Assembly: GCF_029227915.1 (NCBI RefSeq)
Contig: NC_079882.1
Coordinates: 22,881,001 to 22,945,000 of the forward strand
DNA from: Hydractinia symbiolongicarpus
Lineage: Eukaryota; Cnidaria; Hydrozoa; Anthoathecata; Hydractiniidae
Length of the DNA stretch: 64,000 nucleotides
Direction: 5' to 3'
Translations under genes and position numbers: made by a program
In this document: positions 51,601 through 63,600 of the stretch, piece after piece
Position numbering within the stretch: the stretch's first letter is position 1
Layout: each line of letters starts with the position of its first letter
Notes under the pieces: model-generated
Told to the model about the DNA's origin: nothing
Databases searched by the model: none
Seen by the model: the letters and a program-made list of their open reading frames with translations, nothing else

Positions 51601-54600
51601 TACATTCACCACACCAATAATAATCTCCGGGGTAATTTTACAAGGAGATTCCAACAGAGATGGCTGGGTAAAAAAGTACAAAGTACAATACGGTGTAACA
51701 AAATATGAACTTATTGAGGTATGCCTTGTAATTTACTTGTATTTTTGGGCTTTTTATATCAAGAGTATTCAGTAAAGTGGGATGAAAATCTAGTTATATT
51801 TGACCAATTTAAAGTTCGCGCGTTAACATGTTAATAAAGTTTGCGATAATCACAATTAACCCTATTAGGTACAACTTTTTTTGCTATGCTGCATGATTGT
51901 GACACCACCTAAGTTTTCATTTATCTATCGGACACCAGCGTTCAAAGTTTTCTTGACACTATTCGATCTTGGGTCCTACGTCATCTCTAAAAATAATAAT
52001 AAATAAATAAAAATAAGAATAAGAATAAAAAAGCAACTACTTCTACGGTAAAATGTTACTTATGGTAAAAATAATTTTAATCATTATTGTACTGGATTGA
52101 CGTGTTGCAATGAGTTGCGAAAAGTTGAGAATGTTTCAGCACAGAATAAGATTTAGTTTTTTTATTATAGGATAGTTAACTTTTCCTAGGAAAGAAAATG
52201 TCGCGTAATAAACATATGTTGCTTAGTTAAACATAAAATCATAAATGTACCGGGAGTGATTTTAGTGAATCTTAGGTAGCTATAAAGTAAAATTTAGTTT
52301 CCGACTCACAACAAAGATTTCACAATGCTTTTTTCAAAGTTTTACATGACAAACATTTTGTGGACAAAATTTTAGAGTTATTATTTTTTTTATTTTCAGT
52401 CAAAACTGTTCGGGTTTTTTCATGAAACAATTTTCATGTGGAATGGGAGAAAGCAAATAGGCTTTTTGAAGTCAACCTCCCAAGAAAAAAATTATAGCAA
52501 TCATAAGGATACTAAGAAGGCGACTTTTTTTTTAGATTGTTGGCAAAATAATTTTGCAAATAAAGCAACTAAACAAACCATATCTACACTGCTTCCCTAG
52601 AAACTAGAAGTTCGTGAATAAATAATCTCGTTTTTATGTTAGTCAGTATTTTAGTATGTATATTTCGCAGACTAAAATTGGAAGAAAATGCGGTGTTTTG
52701 TTTTTTTCGCAAATGACGTACCATCATTATAACGTTATTTAATTAACCAAACTTTCGTTTTTTCACTCACTCACTCTTAAAGTTACTGTATTTGACTCAT
52801 AGTCATTCCAATACAGCCTATGTGTATCAGTAAATATATTATTTTAATAAATGTTTAAAGATTTCGAAAAGATAAAAGTTGAACACTCTAAAAAATTTAG
52901 TTGAATCTCTGATGCAATTTTTTTAATATAACTAGAAAACTGTTTTTCTGTTATTGTGTAGTCAACCATCGTGAAATATCTAAAAGAATAAAATAGTCTT
53001 AGTAATTGAAGGGGCTACGGAACTGTTAAAGTAAAATCTGCGTCACTGGTGTTACTTTCTATCGTTGCACATTCTGAATAACAGCGTGTTTTAAACATAC
53101 CATTCGAAAGGACAAGAACAAAAAATTTATACTCACTTTACAACTTTTTACGGTCTGCACTGGACCTGTATCTGCAATAATTTGTATGCCTTTAAGCAAT
53201 CTATTACACTGTTTATTAAGTCTTACAGGTCAGTTTGTAGGGTGCTCTAAATGTTAACGTCGAAATGTGCCATGAAGATATTTAATGAGAAAGAAATATT
53301 CCATTAATTTTTAACCTACTTTTACATTGTTTTTCCCTAAAATTACCAATCGATATTTATTATGTTACTACGTTAGTATGTTTCTTTTAGGATTTAGTTG
53401 GTGTTCCAGCACGGATATCACCATTATCTGTAAACTGGCTAAATCCCTACATCGTGACAAATTTTCTACACATTATTCCAACAGTATGTAACAATGGCAG
53501 ATGCTGTTTAAGATTTCGATTAAAAGGATGTCAATTTGGTAAGAGACATTTAAACTTCGTCGTTTTTTTAATTAATGAAAATGAGAGTCACTAAAATGAG
53601 AAAGTAGTTTAATTAACAATTTTCTCGCATTTTCAGTTTTAGAAAAGCCTCATACAATACAAGGAAGCATATCTTCTTCAACAATCACATTTACATGGAA
53701 AGCACCAATTTCGCATCCTCTTTCTGTGGACAAATATCATGTATGTGGCACTTGTCATAATAAAACGTTCTGTCATAACTTTAAAAGTTTAAAATAAAAA
53801 GAATTTTTTTATATGTAGAATACATCTAAAGTATATCATAATGGTTATAATGGTATAATACGATATTGTATCTTTCATAGCTTTATTTGGTTCTTTCAGA
53901 TTAGAATTTCAGCGTCAAAGGAGTATGAAAATAAACACAAGTTCTCCTTCTCAACAATCAACGCTACCACAATACATTTGATTTATAGTGTTTCAAACAT
54001 CAACTTCTCAGCAGCTCGTGTTCAAGTTAATATTACGGCAGATATTCAAGGTGTGAAAAAATCTGCTAAACCATACAATTTTTATGTCCAACCAAAAGGT
54101 AAGTTTAAAAGATTAATTTATTCCCAGTAGTGAGAGTAGAACGGGAAAAAGAAACTTGTGTTGAATGCACTAATGAATGAATCAATTTTTGATAAAATTG
54201 TGGTACAAACAAATTCATTTTGTCGCAATATACCAAAAGGTTTGGCAGAAAATTACTTTTTCAGTTGTCGCGCATATTTGTGTATCAACATGTAAACCAA
54301 TTAGAACAGAGATGTAATATATAAGGAAATATATAAATCGGAAACATGAAAAAAGAAATCATGCTTGGTAATGTTATTTTCATTTTACGTTTAAAGTGTT
54401 TGTCAGGAATTTTTTTGTATCTCTACAACCTATACTTCTGCTGTATAACCGTCGCTCTACATTGACACTAGTTATTGTTGCCGTTATTAGATAGGTCTTT
54501 TTCTTCCTCGTCACTCTCGGAACTACACGTTCCTAATTTATTCAGTTCTTCCATAAAAATTTCTTTTTTAAAATTGTCCACTCTCCACGATGTTTACTTT

Positions 54601-57600
54601 TCGTTTTTTTCTTTCCAGTCAGTGTTTCGTTTATCATCTTTTAACTACTATTTTGGAGTAACTCATTCAATTTCATTACATTTTGTATCAAACGCAGTAG
54701 AGTTAGAACAAATATGTAATATATAAAGTAATATATAAATCGGAAACATGAAAAAAAAAATTATGCTTGGCTAATGTTTTTTTCATTCTACCTTTGACAT
54801 GTTTGTCAGGAATTTTATTTGTATCTCTGCAACGTAGATAGATAAGCGAAGCACAATTACAGCATAAATGTTAGAAGCTTAGTGTTTGAGGCAAAAACAC
54901 CTACTAAAATCTACAAAGGAATTATTGAACTCTGAATATTTGTATCAAACAATATATTTTTACTAGATCCACCATCACCTGGATTAACTAAAAACTTTTC
55001 TTTTAATGAAACACACAACGCCACTATTGTCACATTGACCACTTCGTCAGATGAAAACGGACCAATCAGGTGAAAACTTGTTTACAAATGCTACGAATTG
55101 TATGCACGAGATAATTTAGTTATATAATAACAAATTCATAATTAGTAAAGCGTAAAGAGGAGTGACAATTGAGTTGCGATCTCATATAATGCATTATGGA
55201 TAAGATCATTAACATACTTTCAAACATTGCTTCAAAACATTTTCTATCTTATGATACCATCAGGAGTGTCCACATTGTAAAAAAGAATTAATTTTGTATA
55301 ATTTTTCAGGAACTTAATTATAAATTTATGCAGGTTACCCTATTGCATCATCAAAATGAAGTCATAAGTACAAATGGAAATCTTTAAAGTTAAATATTTA
55401 AAGACCGTTTTACATTAGACAATATATTATAACAACATATTGCAGATACTTGATAAATATTGCAAAATATTGCTACAGTAGGAATATATAGTGTGAAAAC
55501 AACATACAATACACCACACTGATAAAACATTTCAACTCAAATGTTCGCAATATTCCTATTGCCATAACAATATATTTTAAACAGACATAGTGTGTAAATT
55601 AATTTCTACAATACAATCTACAATATTTTTTTGATAATGTAAATCACCACAAAAATCTCATGGTATAGTAAATGATTCAAACGAAAAAGCACACAGAAAG
55701 CTTTACTTTAAAAACTTTAATTTTAAATTAACTTTATTTTCAACGTCTTTTAAATGCGTTAATTATTCTAAGCTCTGATATAATTGTTGATGGGTTGACT
55801 TAAGAAGTATAAAAATGTCTTAATTTAAAGCGCATATATATGGTCGTTCAGTATTTTTGTTTTTCTTTTAATAATTTTTCGACCTCCTTATTGGAGGTCT
55901 ACATCAAAAATTCAAAGAATAAATATCTCTTGTTCAATGACGGGTCAGAAAATAACATAACTGGGTCGGTTCCCTTAAGTTTGATTTTTCTATCGATCAA
56001 GCAATAAAAATGCCGTCCATTGACCTTAAAAATAGAAATTCAGCCACCTGCTCTAGACCAGTCAGAGTATCTATATTACTCGTTTTGAAAATATAAAAAT
56101 TTCAGGTGATTTTTGACGTATATCAGCATTATCGGTAAACCCTACCCAACATCATTTACAAATCGGTTTTATTGTAAAACTCGAAGCACGATTGTCGTAA
56201 ATTTTCTGCGAATACAATTCAGGAGATTATGCACGCTCAACGAATATAGCTAGCCGATCATCTTTTGAATGTTCTACAGCGTTTCTTGGTTTTTGATGAT
56301 TTATATTGAATGAAACAATATTGTTTCTTTCGTTTTTTAATTGTTGTTTGTGAAATTTATTCATCTAGAATCTTTTTGGTATATATAGGGTAAGGTTGTG
56401 CAGTCAAAGTGTTTTATAAATACGAAGAACACACGTAAATATCATAGACAGCGACTTGCTTTTCCTTTGCATTCGCTCGAAAATGCTGTCTTGCATCAAT
56501 AACGTTAAACTAAAATAAAAATACAACATGTATTTGCTAATTCCACTGATGATTATAAATCGGCACAATACACAATAAAGAGGACATAATTGCGACATTG
56601 GTAGTTTGATTTTGTGCTACCTTTACTACCGTTACATACCTTACTTTTTTAACTTGTAGCTATTATGAGATTGTGATATCAACAACTCGAAAGACCAACC
56701 TATCAAACCAACTAAAAAATCAAGCCGAATCTGAATTAAAGAATTTAGATTATTTTCGTGCTGCCCAAATTAAAGCTGACGATTTGCCAACAGTTGGTAT
56801 TAAATATGCTTTCGTAGAGGGTCAAGAACATATTACCGGTTTAAATGCAAGAATATCAACCGTTGGAAAATATTACTTGTATGCTCGGGCTGTTATAGAT
56901 GGAAAGGTAAGGTTATATGCATATTGTTTTTTATATATTACATTGTTTTTTATTACTTTAAATATCTTAAATGCTATATTTTTAACATGTACGAAGTTTA
57001 ATGGTAATTAATTATCGTTAAATTAAGAATCATTCGAACATATATAATTTTTAACTAGGATATTACAAAGTACGGTTTCAGCAAAATGAATTACTTTTCA
57101 ATTCTCTCTCAAGAAATCATGATAGGTGAGGTTGTTTATTGGTCTATTTTGTTTTTCATCTTCTACATTTTTAATTTTTCCTCCTTTCAAAACTTGGGAA
57201 TGAAATGTTACGCTAGTGTAGATATTAAAATTTACAAATAAATATTTTGTATATTTATATTTTAGAGCGCAACTCTCTTAGCGTATTTATACCAAAAATC
57301 TTGAATGATACTATTCCATCTGTTAGACTGGTGAAAGGATCCTCAAATATTAAGTAAATTAATCCTTTGCATACTACTTATTTCCAGTTAACTCAATCGG
57401 TCCTGATTATTTGGCTTTTGCACATTTTTTCGTACACTTAAGCATTAAAGTAGGTGGCAACTGCCAACATTTTTCATAAATTAGGATTGGTCACAAACAA
57501 CTACAACGTGTATTAAGTTATAAGATAATACCTTCACTCATTCCCAGATTAGATAAAGTTACAAAATAAACAGTATTAATAACATTTTTTATCAGCACTC

Positions 57601-60600
57601 CCCCTTTTTAAGACCCTTGATATTTAGGTATCATTTTGTTGTAATCATGAAAGTGAATAAGACAACTTTACAAGAAAAAGAACCAACGTTGTACAAACAG
57701 AAGGAGTTAAAGACATACGAAACTGCTGATTACAACGAACCTTACATAGCTGGCGTATTTAACAAAGCACAGTTACTCAATGTTGATGAGTTTAAATTAG
57801 GTAATGTAGACGACAGAGTTGAGCATACATTTTGTTATAGTACGTTCAAAATACTCCTGTTTTGAAAATGTCATAATAAAGTTGTTTGTCATAACCTTTG
57901 TTATCCTTCTTTTGTAAAGCTGTGATTAAAAAAAAAACACATGTTAAATTATTAAGCTTTCGCAATATTAAACAGGTGATAACGTAACGTACTCGATGCC
58001 ATCCAGTTCTGCTCGCAAAAGAAGATCAGTAATGGAGTACAGAAATGGACCTTTAATTGCGGGTGAAACGTATGTTGTATTTCAAAGACTTCTTGAGCAG
58101 GTAAATATAACATTATGTAACAGTGGAGTTCAGTATAAAATTATGTCAAAAGCTGCAGCTGGTTCTGCGGAAAGATAATAACAAACGGAGAGGCTTTCTT
58201 ACGATCTTGAAAAAATTTTGTCGTAATGATAATAAGTTGAGTTAAATAATGAGATTATAAAATTATTCAAATACCAAAACTTTCAAGTATGCTTACCATA
58301 TTAAAACTACATTGATTCATTAAAAACGAATAAAGGAGTAATTAAAAGTTTTAAACCTAGTCAAATTAAGTTCCTATGGAATAGTTGCAAATTCTGTTAC
58401 ACTGATGATAGATTGCCAGACTTTGTTAAAGAGCGTTACATCATATTTAAACGGATCTAAATTTTGAGAACTGGTTAAGAAAGAGTACCAACAAAGTATT
58501 TCTTTTTAGGATGAGTTTTATTCAACTGCATGGTCAAAAGAATTTGTAGGACCCATGCAAGCAGAAAATGGTAGGGAATATTGCTTCTAATGCTACATAA
58601 AAGACCCAATATATCGTTTTTTGTTCTGCAAAATACACTTTTATTTGTGTTGAATTAGCCAGGTAAACTAACTTTGAATAAGTGATACCATTATGGCTGG
58701 ACTAGAAGTCAAATCATTAAATAAGCGTTTCATATACTGCGAGGAATACATTAAGCATTGGATTAAACAAGTCAATTGGATCTAGTTTCCCTTGTCATTC
58801 TCTGTTCTATCACAAGGTACAAATTTCTAACAAAAGTTCTGCAAACATTTTATTATCCGTCATTAATAAAAAGTCACATATGGAACCACCGGACAAATAT
58901 AATATGTTCACCATCGCCCGGTTTATTTACACCGGGTACGTAATTGTCATATGTTCTTGCTTTATTCCTTGGATCATTGATGTATAAGACTTGCGGGTTG
59001 GATGAGAATCCTGCTTGCCACATGGTTACAAATTTCTCAGTCTACAAATCAGTAGCCGAAAATGCGCACTTTCAATGAACAGAACATGAAAAAAAGTCGT
59101 GTGTTAGTTTGTTCAGCAGTCAAAGCATATTGATACAAATACAACCATTTAACGCTTAAAGGAACCAAGCCAGCGATGAACAAGGATTTTAGCGAATGAA
59201 TAAATACCGAATTAACACGCAACGGGATAAATTATGTTTTCGGAACTTTCTTCTTCGAAAGAAATTTATTGGCTTGGAAAACATACTTGCGCACCAATGA
59301 TTTCGCATGTGACTCATCGAAGCGCAAAAATATATTACAAAAGTGTTTACACGCTATGTACAATCACTCGTTGTGAGTTGGAAAAAACGTTTAGCAGTAT
59401 TGTATGAAATTAGAGGATCATCGGCTCGGTGCAAAAAGATTAACCCTTTCAAAACGGTTCTTTTTGTTTCTTTAGCACCAGGTGAGGGACAGAGTTCCTG
59501 CAGGCCTACTTATGGTTATATGATAAAACTTGGCATACTTGTAGAAATTCCTAATAGAAACAAATCTTAGGAAAAAATCAATTTGATGGCGTCATGCTGA
59601 TCTGGAATGACGCCATACATGCCTAAAATAGGTAATTTCACACATTTTTGCAACCGATTACAAGGTTCACTAACCATATGGTCTTAATTCTTTCTTGATT
59701 TATTAACTGAATTAAAGAAAATTGATCTCATACAAAAAAGGAACATAATGACGCTATTGTGATCAAAAAATTTTTCTTATTTTATCGATAAAGGCGAATA
59801 GATCCGTGTTTGCAGAAACGTTTATGTCATTAAACTTTGTACATGTTTAGAAAATGGCATTAATAAATTTTTGCTTCCAATAATTTTATCGGATTACATA
59901 GTTTTACTTAGTGATTTTGTCTTGTATGGAAATATACTTTTGATAACATCCCAGAATTTCTTTGAATTGCATGTTCTTTCAGAATATTTTTATTGTAGTT
60001 GCCTTTAGCATAACTAATTTTGTTAGTACATGAGTTACGTCCCTTCCTATATAGCGTCCAATCCGCATTACTTTTTGATATTCTCACTTTTCTGTATAGC
60101 TTGTCGCGGTGAGACATAATTTGTTTCACTTAACTGATAATCCAGGCACTACGTTTACATCCAATTTTTTTTTAAACAATGTGCGCTATTTATTAAAAAT
60201 TGTTTCTAACACATTATTAAAATTAGTCACAGCTAGGGTTTAAAAAATCTATATTATAACACCCGTATACGTCTGTCCATCTGTCTGTCTGTCACGAGTA
60301 GCGAGACGCACGTAATGCGGTATAAAAAGGACAGGCTAACCCGTGGACCTTTCCACAGGCCACCGACTAGTATCCTATATTATAATACGCTTGTGTGAGT
60401 GGCTATGTGAGTTCACGGCACTAAAATCACAGGTCACTTTCTTATTTCTCAAGCATTGTCTGTCCAACGCATGGCGTTACGCTAAGATTTAATAGGATAA
60501 AAAATCGCAAAAAAAAGGAGGTTCATGTTGCGTATTTCAAAAGCCGTACCGGGTCGTTATGGATAAAATAATTCAATCTAAACCCTGGTTTACCATGTGG

Positions 60601-63600
60601 GCGCCGTATCTCACGAAAACAAGTTGTTTATCAATTGAGAAAAGAAACCGGAGCGAAGAAGATTGTCTCTTTTTCAAATTAATCCTGAAAAAAGTTATTT
60701 CAAACAAAGCTTGGCAATGTTTGAGGTTAGCTTAAAGTTTATTTGGTATGATGGATTACAAACTGTACATTGTGGAAATTCTGTAATAACCTTTTTTCAA
60801 TAACTTAAAGAAATATGTTGGGTTTTTTTGATTGGAATACTATTTTCTCTGCTTTAATTCTGGGATGGCAATGCAAATACATAATTTTAGCAGATTTAGC
60901 TCTTTCCATAACGGTAGTTAGACACGCACCTGCCTGTATTTTTAGACGTTTTGTTTCATCGGGTATAATTATAGAATAACACAGATTGTGACTTTAAATA
61001 TCTATCTACCTATGTATCTATTCTGTCTTTTTTGCCAGATGTGTATTTCGCAGAACGAAACGGATATGGAAATAAACTTATCTTGTGACGTCTATGTGAT
61101 AATGTACAATGATAATTGCGAACAAATAAAATGTTGCATTGTGTGTGAGTCCATGCATGTATATTGATGCTTTAAATTGAAATCTGAACAAAAATTTGAA
61201 TTTTACATAGGTAAAGAGAAGGTTGCGCCCCAGTCACCTTCATCATCTTCACAATTATCATTGATCATCGGCATATGTGTGTCTTCAGTCATTGTGATTG
61301 TCATAATTGGTGTGATCATATACAAAAGGTAACTTATAGAGTATGAAGTGATTCTTTTATGCTAAAATAAATTGATGTCTAATTATTTTATTCTTTCGTG
61401 CTGTAGCTTGAAACACATTTTTAAGTAGCTACAACAGATATAACTTTAGATATGACGCTTATTTTTAACTTTGTTGTGAAAAGTCTTGCAGGTAGTAATT
61501 TATGTGTGTTCTTTTAACAAATTACTTTCTTTTTGGGGAGGACTCAATGTTTGATATGCATTCTCGGGAATAAATTAAGACGACAATTGAATCTCATTCA
61601 CTCTTGTTTTTATGTCCAGAAAGGTGGCAACGTTAAGGATGAAGAGCACAGAGAGTGAAGGGGATAAATCGACTGGTGCAAGCAACTACCAAGATCTTAC
61701 AGGAATTCATCAAAGTGTATCTAAAGATACTTACGAAGGTAAAGAACACATAACTTCACCAAAAGAAATGAAGTAAAAATTTAATATTGTATTTCATCAT
61801 TATTTTGTTGTCTTAGAACTTCAAAATGTCGCTAAAAGTGGTCCCACTTATGAGCAGATCGCAATGAAAAAAGTTCAACACAAACAAATGGATACATCAC
61901 AATTTTCCAATTATTTTATCCGACAATGGAGCTCAAACTATGAAGGCCTTAAAAAAGAAATTAACTCGTTGGTTCAAAATAATGACTACCGTCACTCGAA
62001 CAGTAAAGCAGCAACTAATGATGTAATTGAGATCATCTCCAGCAAAGATCGATGTGTTGGTTACAGCATATTTCAAGGCGTTAACCTAAGCAATACTTTT
62101 GATATTTGGAGAAAAATATTTCTTGAAGCGTTTCCAGTTGTTGTAGTTATACGAACCTGTGGTACATTACGTTCGGACAAATTACTTAACTGTCTAGTAG
62201 GCGAGACAGAAAAGTATGGAGACTATAATGTACGGTTATGTCAAACCTTAGTACGCAAAGATCATACAACTCAAGAAGTGGAAATTAGCTATGGACAGCA
62301 CAAACATAAATTCTATCTTTATGAGTTTGAAGTATTGCCATTGATGGAGTATGTAGCGTCAACAGAATACTTAATGAATACATGCAGAGCCTTTAACCGC
62401 ATGGTTCAGACCAAGCAAAATACACGCATTTCTTTCATCGATAATTCTGGTTACGGGTTTGATATTATACTGATTGTTATTATTGAAATGATGGTACTCA
62501 ATAAAGAAAAGGGAACAGTTGATATTTACAATTTCCTTACCATGCTTGTCAACAAGGTTTCGTCATTAAGAGTCACTTTGGAACAGTATCTTATCATACA
62601 CAAAGTAATTTGGGAATTTATAACGTATGGTGAAAAGTATGTGTCAGTTAAAGATTTTCAAAATGAATACAATAATTTCAAGATGGAAAAAGACGACAAA
62701 GGAAGATATTTTTTTGAAAGAGAGTTTCATGAGCAGGATAAGTTACGGAAGTCCCTTACAAACACTTGTATCCCTGCCTCAAGTAAGTTAAATGGTTCAA
62801 AAAATTGCTTCCGCGGTGTACTTTCTGGTAGATCTGCCATTTCATTGGGTAACTCTTTATCATCTTAAACATAAATCAGGTGTTGACTATGTTTTTACCT
62901 GTGTTTGCTTTACTGCAAGCAAGAATTTAGGATATAATTTTGGCCCAGCTTTAGTTTAATTTTAATGCTTGCTGAACAGAGTGGTAAAATGTAACAGATA
63001 ATATAACAGTTACCTCCTCAAATTGCATTTTTCAAATATTGCTCAACAATGCTTTAATTTATCAAGCATAGGACAAACTTTTGTTACAAATTATGACGTG
63101 TTTATACATGTCACTGCCGTACTTTAAGACTTAAAACGAGATACACAGAAATTAGATAAGTATTTAAATGAGTTTGGTAAAGATTCAATCACTCCTGATA
63201 ATAAATTCTACAGTTGTGTTAAAATTTTTATCTTTTGTTGACATTATTGGGATCAAACATTTTAAGGATTTTTAACGTCCCTAGTATCCTCTTATCAGTA
63301 GTTTTATGTAAGCATATTCGAGCTTATATTCCATGACAAGATAAATGGCATTATTTAAGGTTTGGTCAACGTCCGGAATTTTAAAATTATATCATCATTT
63401 TTAAATTTCTTTTTTACAGCTAGGGTAATTGTGCCTTTTTCAATTCAGTGGAAGTATCAATTCTTTAAAAATCAAAAGTAAACTAAATCACAGCTACATG
63501 ACCAGTCGATACGTGCGCATGATTTTTCTGAGTATATTAGAATTCATTTAAAGGCTTTTTCATAAATAAGTGTATTTTTGTTTCAGGTTATAAGAAGCGT

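Noticed and set aside
62783-62868. Reading through to the stop at 62866 as the natural end of the receptor
   Set aside because: A consensus donor GTAAGT at 62783 joins in phase to exon 21, which continues the second PTP domain. A retained-intron form stays possible but is not the main model.
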